Assembly (NCBI GenBank): GCA_002104905.1
Contig: MCFE01000110.1
Span: forward strand, 104,043-168,042
Direction: 5' to 3'
Length of the DNA: 64,000 nucleotides
DNA from: Basidiobolus meristosporus CBS 931.73
Lineage: Eukaryota > Basidiobolomycota > Basidiobolomycetes > Basidiobolales > Basidiobolaceae
Positions 23,904 through 35,095 of this stretch are shown here, one piece after another. The notes under the pieces are model-generated. The model saw only the letters and a program-made list of their open reading frames with translations, did no database searches and had not been told where the DNA came from. Numbering within the stretch: position 1 is the first letter of the stretch; the number at the start of each line of letters is the position of its first letter. Both the position numbers and the translations under genes were made by a program.

Positions 23904-25947
23904 ATGCTGGACGAAAAGAGTACAATTGAGATTGGCATCATTGGTGCCGGTGATATGGGTCGTCTGTATGGGCGAAAGTTCAAGGAAGCCGGTTGGAAGA
24001 AGTACGTACAGCCAATTTTCCTTGCTCGTCTCGACAGCGGGAATCCCTACTTAATCTCTGGATTACTAGTGTGAACATTTGTGACCTGCCCTCGCGATAT
24101 GAGCAATTGAAAAGCGACTTGGAAGGTACTCCTACAATGTCTTCAGAGCAGGGAATGTTTGTTGACATAAGGGCTTTCCTACGTTGAGCATAGGCCAGGG
24201 TTTCAATGTTTTCAAGGATGGCCACGCAGTGTCCCGAAGAAGCGATTTCATCGTTTATTCGGTTGAGGCAGAATTAATAGACTCGGTTGTTGGTCAATAT
24301 GGCCCTTGTGAGTGTTTATACCATATCTATACATGAACAGCTACTCATGAATTTATCGCTCTTCAACTGCAGCCACTAAGCTTGGTGCCGTCGTTGCCGG
24401 CCAGGTACGCAGCGCGTGTTTCTTACTTTCTCAATGCCTACTCACTAAAACCGGTGGGTATCAGACTTCGGTGAAGGCTCCTGAGATTAAGGCGTTTGAA
24501 AAGCACCTTCCGCCGGACGTCAATATTGTTACATGTCATTCTATGCATGGCCCGCAAGTAGACACCAAAGGCCAACCCTTGGTTTGTATACATACGAATT
24601 AGGTTGCCCGTAGAAGATGTTTATTCAGTTGAAACCAGGTTATCATCAGGCATCGTAGTGATCAAGAGAAGTTTGATCTTGTTGTGCGCATCCTAGAGAG
24701 TTTTGAATCACAAGTAGTTCATCTGACATATGAGGAACATGATAGGTATTTCACTTGAGACATCTCGTGCTGGTATGGTGCAAAGATCTAATTTCAATAC
24801 ATCAGGATCACAGCCGACACTCAGGCAGTTACTCATTTGGCATTCATAAGGTACGTCAAGATAGAAGGCTCTACTCCAAGTGATATTCCTTTAACAAATT
24901 TGTGTGTGTAGCATGGGGACCGCCTGGAAAACAAAATCCGTGTTTCCAGTAAGACTCGGGATTTTAGCCACTAGCAGAGTATGATGCGAGATTAAACCGG
25001 ATTCTTGATGTAGTGGGAGAACCTTTCCTTTGTCGGGGGTATTGAGAATGTCAAAGTCAACATGGCGCTGAGAATTTACGGTAGCAAGTGGCATGTATAT
25101 GCAGGTAGGCTCTGTTCCGATGTACGGGCTCCGTTAGACACGACTGATACGCGAATCTAGGCCTTGCAATCATGAATCCCAGCGCCCGGGCTCAAATCAA
25201 ACAATACGCGGACTCGGTATCGCAGTTATTCGAATTAATGATTCAGGAAAAAGATGAGGAATTTACGGCCCGTGTCAAGGAGGTAAGTGCCTCGGACAAC
25301 CACCCATTGAATGGTCTTAACCAACGTTGGAGCTTAGGCAGGAGAATTCGTTTTTGGAAAGGCGAAGAGCGCCAAACGAATCTTGCTTTCAGACGATGTA
25401 CTCGATAGGTTTTCCCTGTCGAGTGTTCCCAAGGAGAAACGCAAACCGAACTCCCACCTCTCCCTCCTGGCTATAGTTAATCAACCTGCTAGTGCTTTGT
25501 CTTTACCCCAAGATTAACATTCACCTCATGTGTAGGTCGACTGCTGGCATCAAATGAAAATCAACCCTTACGATCACATGATATGCCAAACACCGCCCTT
25601 CCGCTTATGGCTTGGCATTACAGAGTTCTGCTTCAGAAACCAGGAATTTTTGAACGATGCCATCAAAGCAGCTTTGTATGATAGAGATATTCGTGCGCAT
25701 GATCTATCCGTAAGTGTGGAACTTTATTTAGCAAATTAAGGAGCATGTCTCAATCATTGCATTTCAATAGTTTTACTCAGCCACTTTGGGGTGGGTGCAG
25801 TGCATTGACCATGGAAACATGGATGGTTATCGCAAACGGTTTACAGAGACCGCCGCCTTTTTCCACGATCGCTTACCTGAAGCCAGTGTCATCAGTACCG
25901 AGATGATCCGTACCATTACCCTGAAAACGGAACATGAGTCGCCCTAA
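23904..25947 (+). CDS. TYR1: Prephenate dehydrogenase (NADP+), TYR1
   Basis: Thirteen exons (23904-24001, 24070-24125, 24194-24307, 24373-24404, 24465-24581, 24639-24745, 24806-24850, 24912-24948, 25014-25104, 25161-25282, 25338-25475, 25536-25709, 25771-25947) splice in frame to 435 residues. The N-terminal Rossmann fold starts IEIGIIGAGDMGRLYG. VTCHSMHGPQVDTKGQPL carries the substrate-binding His, followed by TADTQAVTHLAF, a short GGIENVKVNMALRIYGSKWH block and PYDHMICQTPPFRLWLG near the end, all as in yeast Tyr1. Catalyses oxidative decarboxylation of prephenate in tyrosine synthesis. The acceptor at 25013 was preferred over nearer AGs because it restores the FPWENLSFVGG join. It is a plausible target of the GCN4-like factor, but no site was verified. 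Confidence 0.95.
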
Positions 25948-26396
25948 CCAGCCACACCGACCAACACTAAAGGTGGTGCTGCCATTGTAATCTGTTGGTG
26001 ATGAGCACCGTCCCTATCCATACGATTTACCGCTTAATAAAAGGCAACTACTACATGTAGATGTGGGTTGGCATATTGTGGAATTGAAGTGCCTTTATAT
26101 TACAATTCACCCGATAGGATCGATTGAGTACTATGTTCATAGATATAGAGTTAAGTTGAAGAGACGGAGATGAGACGATTAAGCTATCGTAAAATTACAA
26201 TGTGTTGCATCATGAAATATTTCCCTGGAGTAATCCTGGATGTGTGTTAATGGGAAAGATTTCAAGCTCAACGGAAATTATCCAGCAGAAAATAAATTTA
26301 ACAGGGTTCGATGGCTTTCTTTTTGCTCGATATGCATGCATGCGGTGGATAGATACAAATGGGATTCCCTCGGGTGTACTTCGATCGAGCTTGCGC
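25948..26396. other. Short convergent intergenic region
   Basis: Holds the 3' flanks of TYR1 and the F-box/WD40 gene; nothing else seen. Confidence 0.5.
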
Positions 26397-27835
26397 TCAC
26401 TCAAGCAGGCTAACATCTACTCCGTGGGCAACATCCCATACCAGGATCTTCTGGTCCTGACCAACACTGTATGACCCTGTGTTAGAATCTGCTTGCGAAA
26501 CCAATAAACTAGACAACGAGCTTACCTGATGATTTTCGTTAAGCTAAATTGAACATCGAAGACCCAGCTAGAATGCCCGTTTCGCAAGTCGAGAATACAC
26601 TTGCCCGTTTGTATATCCCAGACTTTGACGGTCTGGTCATAAGAGCCGGAAACCAGATGCTTTCCAGAGAGGTGTAAGGTGCGCACAAGGTCGCGGTGCC
26701 CAGTCAGAGTTCGCAGGCATCGGCCACTTTGGGCATCCCACACCTTGATGGTGTAGTCATTAGAGCCAGAAACTACTCTTTTTCCATCAAATTGGACGCA
26801 AGCCAGCCCACGGGTATGTCCTACAAATTCACGAATACACTCTCCGGTGTTGATGTCCCACATCTTGACTACTGAATCTCCTGAAGCAGACACCAGAATA
26901 TTGTCTTGCAGTTGAATCGCATTGACGGGCCCACGATGACCGAGCAAGACCTTTATCAGCTCACCATTGTGTATGCTCCATACACGAATGGTTCCGTCTT
27001 TTGAACAGCTCACAATATGCTCCTTGTCAAAACAAACATCGAGAACGCCTGCGCTATGACCTCGAATGCGGAACTTGGAAGTCAAGGTTTTCATATCCCA
27101 GACAATGATGGTGGTATCGCTGGAACCTGTCACCATGATCTCATCGTTGTAGTCCAAACACAATACAGACCGACAATGCCCGGTCAAACTCACAGTGCAT
27201 TTGCCAGTGTCAATGTCCCAGAACTTCACTGAACGGTCTCTTGAACCGGTCACAATTTTGTTACCGTCGAACTTCAGGCAGTAAACGCTGTCTGAGTGAC
27301 CGGCAATCAAGCGTTTGTCGATTGACCCAGATTTCCAGCGCTTGTCAATAGTAGAACGTTGTTGATACAGGTATTTCCAGTCCAAACGAGGGTTATTGGG
27401 AGGAATTCTCACATACCACTGCTGATTGAGGTAAAGCTGCTTCCATATTTCCGAGTCACTGGCAATCTGGTGCCAAAACTTCGAAACCAACATTAAGCGA
27501 GCAAGTAACAGGAAATCGGCATAGGTCAAGATATGTAAGCAGATTTCATACGGCAAAGAAGATATCAAGTCTATAGAGAAAATGCGTCGGTGTTAGTGCA
27601 CACTTCCATATACAACAGGAAAAAACCCCGAGCTCTCACCGATTCCAGACAGCTGCAACTCCTTGCCACTGTCATTTCCTTGGCGCAAGTTGGCTAAGAT
27701 GTCGTTTGAGGAAGAATCGGAAGTGTGCGATTTCGAGCTTCTCGATTGGCTTCGAGGGCTGAATGTGAACACACGCTTCGTCAGGCTCCTCCATAGCTTG
27801 GTTTTACTTACTAGCTTCAAAGTAGAGGAACTCAT
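26397..27835 (-). CDS. F-box/WD40-repeat protein (SCF substrate receptor)
   Basis: Exons 27640-27835, 26526-27570 and 26397-26466 encode 436 residues from the first ATG. After a Ser/Lys-rich N-terminus, an F-box (LISSLPYEICLHILTYADF...VSKFWHQIASDSEIW) is followed by seven WD40 repeats ending in FWDID, VWDMK, VWSIH, MWDIN, VWDAQ, VWDIQ and VWDVA. The last exon completes blade seven; unspliced reading stops short. The protein resembles the Cdc4/Met30/FBXW7 class, whose F-box binds Skp1 and whose propeller selects phosphorylated substrates for ubiquitination. Which ortholog it is cannot be told by eye. Confidence 0.92.
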
Positions 27836-30164
27836 GGTGCAAAGGAAAGATGTTCTCAACGCAACTTGTCAGACTGTGACGTAGAATGGCGCTACGGAAA
27901 TGTTGGAAAGTGCTCCCTGGATAGGATACAAGTTGCAAGTGTCACAAAAGGATATCGGCAGTATCAAAAAAGTGGTGAGGTACTGCCGTTTGGAGAGGAA
28001 GTAATGGATAAGGTAAGAACCCGAAGAAAAAATGGGAATGCACCTGGGCTACTTGAACTAAAATAAGGCCTATGTGAACTGATTGGGTAAAAGCTGAGTG
28101 GCTAGGAGACTCAATTTATGAGGCCAATCCATCAATTGTCCAATAATAGAGTTACGGATGATTGGCGGAACAAAGCCAGTATAAGTTTGAGGGAAGTTTT
28201 AAGCGGTTTTACCCAAAAATCCTGATACAATAAATTCATTACTAACCGGATATATATGCCATCATGTAGTAAGCGTATATATTCCAAGCTAAAACTGTAC
28301 TCTCACTTCATTATGATTTAAGATTTCATTTAATTGCGTTTGGTTTCAATGTTACTGTTTGCTTAGTCCAATCCGTCATAATGGAAGCACACAAAACCGT
28401 TTCTGCTCCAGATACGGTTTCTCCTCTGCTGGGCATTTCCAGCCGTCGAGGATGCTTGCGAATGCAAAACATCTCATAAGGGTGGACAGAAGAACTTGTT
28501 TCATCTCAAGACACTGTGCCCGCGGCAACAAAAGTGTTGTTTCACCATCCATCCGTAACAATCATGTTGGCTGGATCCATCGGTCTTCCTATTACTTCCA
28601 CATTGGCACTTGGTAGTGTGGGATCGGCTGGGGCACATTCATGATTTAATTTGGCTAAATTGGCTACGGCTGCCATTCATTGAATGCCCCCATCCGAATC
28701 AGCGGCCACAGCTACGCAGCCCAGCCTCCAAATCAACGGGCTGATAGAATAGGCTGAGTGGAGAGGCCCCAGCGCGATCCAAGGGACGAAGCCACCGTAT
28801 GTTCAGCAGAGTGACGACAATGGGATTATTCTAAGCATAGGTTCTATTTTGCATGATGTATTAAGCAGGCAATGATAGGGGGGATCTTGCTATTATGATA
28901 CCAAACTTATGATTCACTCGTTATCTGACCTGAGATATCACCCCTATCTGGTGATGATGGGATTACTGGCCTCGGCCATTGGAAGATGCAACATGGATCG
29001 CTGGGTATACTTGGGATTCCCGTCCTCACCAGTCATCTAAAACACAACTTGTATCAGGAGTGTGATGACTGATTACGGCTTTTGGGCGAAATCTAGCTGG
29101 AAATAAGCATTTGCTGCAAGTGACACTTCCACATTGATATCAGTTCCCACGAACCTTGTGAGCAGTTGGGAAATACGTTTCAAACAATCTTCTCTGGTCA
29201 GTGATTGAATGGCTTATCCTGCAACATGACCGAAGCTCAAAATCGAACCTGCATATCAGTAATTTGACAGTGATTCCTTCAGACCACTTGGTTATCAAGA
29301 CGTGAGTGCAGAGGGCGAACTTCTCAGCAATCAGTTACATACGATGAAATATGGATTCGCTAGCTACATTTTAGGAAACAAACAGCTTAGCATTGAATTG
29401 TCTCCTGTGTCAATAAAGCCAAGTTGGCCGGCTGCCTGTACCTGTCTATATCAAGATTCGCCCCACCCCCTGAGAGTGCTGCTGGCATTTCTCTCTTGCA
29501 GCTCCCTAAACCCATACACCAAGCCCTGCCCTAAATCTAGAATTTTGGTCTATAGCGAGGCTGAGTACTACGCCCAGCTGCCCCACGGCATTAACCATTT
29601 GTCAGATGATTTCATACCCACATCTTCTCGGCCCTGAATTCTTGCCAACTGCAGTTCAGCAGACACAATCCATTCTTCGTCGAAACAACCTGACGAGCAC
29701 CTCTTATGACAACTGAGCCGAAGAAGCTCTGCTGTGCTCCTGCATCACGGTATCGAGGTGACAGCTTAATTTGGGCACAGAGATAAATCTGTCGCTCAAT
29801 CTAGATGTCGCCAAGTTTGACAGCGAGGTCAGTCAGATCGTGTCAAACCACGTGCATGGAACATCCTTCACCAGCCGTTTCCTAAACGTGACTGCAAGCT
29901 TTCTGCACGGAGAGCGTTCCTCTATAACATCACCGTTAAGAGGTAGAGGTAGCCATGATATTGGTGCGTGGAGCAAGTGTCAAGCAATGTATTATGCCAG
30001 CCAATACCTTAAAACTACTAGGCTGTTGAGCTTGTTATAAAGAGCAATATCTGGTTATATTGCCGTATCTAATACCATTCTTTCCTTCTTGCTCAGCGGT
30101 GATCTGATCATTGTCGAGGCTAGACTCCAATTGAACTTTCCGAATTCACAAACGAAGACCTAGA
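27836..30164. other. 2.3-kb region without a recognisable gene
   Basis: Divergent upstream region between the F-box/WD40 and subtilisin genes. Frames at 28359-28616, 29302-29637 and 29771-30040 are unrecognised, mutually unlinked and lack domain motifs. Confidence 0.45.
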
Positions 30165-31779
30165 ATGAGCCCACTCAAAGCAGGAAATATTTTTCGAGTG
30201 ATCTTGTTATTAACCATATTAGGGATAACTTCCGCTATATTCAACGATACAGATATCATCTCCAAAACTGCCTCTCAAAACGTAGTTGAATCTGCAATCG
30301 AATCCAATGCCATGCCACGCCACCTGGTGAAATTCAAGAATCTTCCAGGTCAAAGCTGGGTAAAGAGCTTTGGAGGAGAGGTTCAGTCAATATCCAACAA
30401 ATTCCATTTTATGGTGGGGAACTTCTCAAGCGGGGAACTCAGTGTCATTCAAAAGGATCCTTTGGTTGACTACGTTGAGGAGGAGATGACAGTCAAATCC
30501 TTCCTGGTGGAGAGAAACCCGCCCAGCTGGGTAAATTGATTATTTCATTGAGTCCACTATTTCCCCTCCATGAGAGCTGATATTTTCCAAAAGGGGCTAG
30601 ATCGTTTGGACCAACGTCAATTACCATTAGACAAGAGATACACTCATATTGATTCGGGCGGTGCCGGAGTTGATGTATATATAATCGATACGTATGATAT
30701 AGCATGTTACTACACTCATCAATATTATATACTAATTTCCTGACCTATTGACTAGCGGTATTTATACAGAACATGAGGACTTTGAAGGTCGAGCGCACTG
30801 GGGCACCTCAGTTGTGAATGGTTCGTCTTCCGACGGCAATGGGCATGGAACCTTTGTGGCAGGAATCATTGGGGGTAAAAAGTACGGGGTTGCCAAGAAA
30901 GTCAAGCTTCATGCAGTCAAAGTAGAGTCGCATCATCATATCTGGTCTATTCGATGTCAGGCGCTAACGCTACTCAAACAGGTACTGGACTCCAATGGAG
31001 GAGGCAGCACCAGCTCACTAATCAAAGGACTCCAGTACGTGTATGAAGAGCACCAGAAAAAGGAAAATAAGCGCACAATTATAAAGTATCGTATCGTAAA
31101 ACACATATCTGTAAACCGCACACTAATAATATTCCAAAAGCATGTCGCTAGGTAGCTCCTACAGCAGGTTAGTGAATGATATTGTAGGCGAGGTGATTCA
31201 AGCAGGAATCGTAGTAGTTGTGAGTAACCATACCTGGATTTGTATGCACATGTAGTAAAGACGGTTATTGATCTTGGGAAATAGGCTGCTGCTGGCAATG
31301 GGAACGAGTCAGGTATAGGAATCGATGCATGTGGGGTTTCACCAGCATCGGCACGTGGTGTAATCACTGCCGGAGCTACCCGCAGTGATGATCAGATTGC
31401 AATCTTCTCGAATTTCGGACGATGTGTCACACTGTTTGCACCAGGACAACAGGTGACCTCAGACTTCATTGGCTCGAGCTCGGCAAATAATAGTTTCTCG
31501 GGAACTTCATTTTCTTCACCGTACACGGCCGGCGTGGCCGCACTGATTCTTGGCAATTCGGAAGAGGTTCTAAGCCCATCCGAGGTTCAGCATCGACTTG
31601 TTACTTTAGCAACAAAGAACATAGTGAAAGGGCTGCCGTTCGGATCACCAGATTTGTTGCTATACTCGCGAGTTCAGGAATACAAATCAAATGCTGTATC
31701 AACAATCCTGTCATCACAATTCCATTTACTCAGCATACTGCCATTGGTTTTTCTCATCTCTCTGGCAATTGCGCACTGA
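30165..31779 (+). CDS. Secreted subtilisin-like serine protease (S8A, proteinase K type)
   Basis: Six exons (30165-30530, 30594-30691, 30756-30921, 30982-31085, 31141-31219, 31285-31779) encode 435 residues. A signal peptide (FRVILLLTILGITSAIF) is followed by an inhibitor I9 prodomain (RHLVKFKNLPGQSWVKSFGG...VEEEMTV), then the catalytic domain: Asp in DVYIIDTGI, His in GNGHGTFVAGIIGG, oxyanion Asn in AAAGNGNESG and Ser in GTSFSSPYTAGVAA. The extreme C-terminus is hydrophobic (LLSILPLVFLISLAIAH) after a Ser-rich stretch, consistent with a GPI-anchor signal or membrane tail, which is unusual for a plain secreted proteinase K. Likely an autoprocessed extracellular or wall-attached protease. Confidence 0.93.
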
Positions 31780-34700
31780 TCAATCTTTTACCAGTATGTG
31801 ACATTAATATATTCAGCGACAGAACAACAAGATTGAGTACATCATAATCATTGCATTTTCAATATGTAAGTCATCAACTACCAACCATGAATAAATACCA
31901 AAGAATCGTCACTCAAACTGATGATTATTTTTCCAACATTCGTCTAGTAGGAATATATTCATATACATCAAGATCATAACAGCTATGCTGTCCTCTCCGC
32001 ATTGGTCTCTTGAGAACCTACTGGGGAGATGAGGGGTGTACTGATATCATCAACTTCATTGCGGTGAATTACTAATAGCTTGAAAAACTTTTCTGTAGTA
32101 ATTACAAGTTATTTATTCGTATAAATACAGAAGCTATGTATATATGATCGACCCATGGCTGAACTGATAATAGGCAATCGAAGAGTCAAAGCAAGCTAGA
32201 CTGAGATTATTTATAAGTGTGCGTGTGGACACCCTTTCCTGTAAAGATATAATCCAACATTCAGGGCATTCTATTGCTACGCCCGTGGATTGAACACTGA
32301 GCAATTCTTGGAGCTGCGTTATTGGATTCCTCAATGGCATATAGGTCGTTTTTGGTGATGTGACAGCAATCAAAGCGACCCCGTCAGCGTTTGTTTTAAA
32401 TGGCTAATCTTCAGAGAGATCAAATATATAGTATGCTGCGGCACCAGTATACCCGCTACCACACATGGCAACAGCGAGCCCTGTATTCGATTTTTTTCTG
32501 GACTTCGGGTTGCTTCCCCTTCGTCGACCGGAGGAAGTTCGACTATAACTCGCAGGGTTTTTGGTATTTCCAACTTCAACTAGGGGATAATGGAGAGACT
32601 TTGTATGTTCTAAAAGGTGATTCCCGTTTTCACCAAGGTTGAATCTCTTGGGAATGACTGGAGTAGAGACAAGAATATTGTGGATAAGCCAGCTGGTCAT
32701 GTTTACAGCTTTTGCGTTTCGAGGGACATTCTCGAGACTGGAATTTATAGAAAACAAGAGAACAATGTTGAAGAAGGGGTTTGATTTCAAATTATCACCA
32801 ATGCGGCACTGTCCAATCTGCTCAAGAGTTGCCTGAGACGGAGTGAAACTTTGGTCCATAGGCTGCTCATCTGATCAGATGCCTTCCTCGTCAGATTAGT
32901 AAACGAATGATTTGGTGGGACCACCAATAGCAAATGTAGGCAACGCAAATCATGTGGTACTTGAATTTAAGTTGGTGAGCTCCCCACCATTTCCTGCAAA
33001 TAAACATCAAGCAGGCCTAGGTACGTCTAGCTTCTCCTCAGAAGGCAGTCAGTATACTGTACTTGGATACTGATCAAGATCCGTATTTAGTCCAAATGTG
33101 TCAGATCCTGGTTAGTACAAGACCCTGGGTGTATGAGATTCCCTCGATTATAAAATATATAACCACGTAATATCAGTGGCACACACCAGCTGGCGAGTAA
33201 ATCCATTTCCCCGAGCACAGTGTTTTGACACTGAGCAATTCTACATGATGAATGAGCTGTAATTGGACACAAGCTCCCGTGACTTCCTATTATCATATGA
33301 TGTAGCCACCAAGCTGGTAAATGACATCAGAAGTGGATCCCTTTAGCCTACCATATTCCAGAACACATCTGATCTTGATTTACATTCGATTCATTTATTT
33401 CTATATAGTGCAACATCGCCTTACTCCCGCTGGGACAAAGGCATTTTTAGCAGCTGGATCACCTAATGAGTGTGGACATCAAATGGGACAAATTCAATCC
33501 AATGAGTGGCGATTATGCACCCTCTCATTGTTTTGCCATAACAGCTTGAATCTGAATGCGACTCAGCGATCCAAATCAAACTCGCATCCTTGGCATTGTG
33601 ACCTTTGGAGTGTGACGAATGCTTGGAATCTTATCAGCAAACAACCTAACCCATGTGAGTGCAATACCACACAACCAGAATCGAGCATCATCTACACCAG
33701 AATTCCGCGAAGTCTGACTTCATACCGATGATAATAGAATAGTTCAGGCGGAGGTAGTAAAGTGATTTGTATAGTATACACGACTTGGTATCCCGCAATC
33801 ATTTTAACCAAGTCATATTAAAACCCAGTGATAATATGTCGATTTTCCTTAATTCTGACCGGTTTCGAGCACATTGAAGATATACACTGATTTACCTTGT
33901 GAGTGTCACGGGAATCTAGCAGATTTCTTGGTATTTTGTTCTGTGGGTACCGCACTCTAGTCTAATCATTATTGGTGTATTCGGTCTGAGAATAAACTGT
34001 CAACAAATACTCCAGGACTACACAAAATTTATCAAGCACTAGTCACGTGACTTCATTCTGCTCAGATTCAACCAGCAATACATCAGATATTTGACCTGAA
34101 AGTTCGCCCAAATCAAAATCAGGTGTTTGATACAAGATCCAACACCAGTCACTTTATACGGGTATCAAGTGGGAGACAGCTAAGCGAATGTGATGCATTT
34201 TAACCCACTAGCCTTAATACTTGACACCTCAAAGCTATCAACTAGTACACCTCCTTCTACGTTGATAGTATGGTAGCATTCACATTATATAATGCGCCTC
34301 TGGGGTCGTCTCAAAATAGATGTGTTCTGGCGTTTGTGTTTTTAAGTTATCAACCCCGTTGGAAGGCATGTGATACCTCAGCCTTCACATGAAAGTAATC
34401 GCGCCTGGTATCGCCACTTTAGAAGGAACAGATCAACAAGCTCACCAACCATTGACAAACCGCATACAATTAGCCATGTTGCTGATCAACAATGCTCGTC
34501 CAACTATGAAGTCCACTTTCAGTAGATCTTGGCTTATGTGAACGGGGAGCCCGCAAATAATGAGCAAAGGGAGTTGATCAAGCCAGATTTGTCCTGGCTG
34601 AAAGAATATTGTACTTGTCGCCATACAAATCAAATGATTGTCGAAGTTGTGCAAAGGGAGTGTCAGAGTTATGCGTAATACAACCCATCAAAGGAATCAA

Positions 34701-35095
34701 TCATCATTGTTGTACTATATGCACTCATCAACATCTCGATTCTAGCATTTAGCCACCGTGACGCGAAAAATGATATTTTCGATTTTGATAGCTGATTCTA
34801 CGCGTTGTCATTTGTCCTCGTCCAATAGCCAATCAAATAGCAGGAGGGATATAGCATTAGTATGGCATTGTAGGTCTATTCTTACTAAATAAATCCCATT
34901 CTTTGTTTATAATAGCCAATTGATATTCAATGCTGAATTGGTTTCAAGTGATTTGTTCCCTTACCATTGATTAAAATCCTAAACCCTAAAAAAAAAACAT
35001 TCCCAAACCCTGAACCCTAATTCCCTCATTTCCTTGTTATTCATACTGGTGTCAATCCTATCCTGTTTACTTCTACTCGTAACGCGAATACCACA
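31780..35095. other. 3.3-kb region without a recognisable gene
   Basis: AT-rich sequence upstream of the telomere-binding gene. The longest frames (minus 32404-32859, 151 codons; plus 33321-33731, 136 codons) have no recognisable domain, and I found no splice partners. The last 120 bases carry the CCCTAA motifs listed separately. Confidence 0.45.
34978..35020 (+). promoter_or_regulatory. Telomere-repeat-like (CCCTAA) motifs upstream of the TRF-like gene
   Basis: AAACCCTAAA (34981-34990) and AAACCCTGAACCCTAA (35005-35020) flank a run of A, 75 nt before the start codon of the TTAGGG-binding-type Myb gene. TBF1/telobox factors bind this sequence in promoters of ribosomal and other genes in fungi. 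A role in autoregulation is inferred. Confidence 0.55.

Noticed and set aside
24978-24980. Nearer AG acceptors for TYR1 intron 8
   Set aside because: They lead into stops or lose the conserved join before GGIENVKVN; the acceptor at 25013 restores it.
32404-32859. 151-codon minus-strand frame
   Set aside because: No recognisable motif, and mostly overlapped by other random frames.
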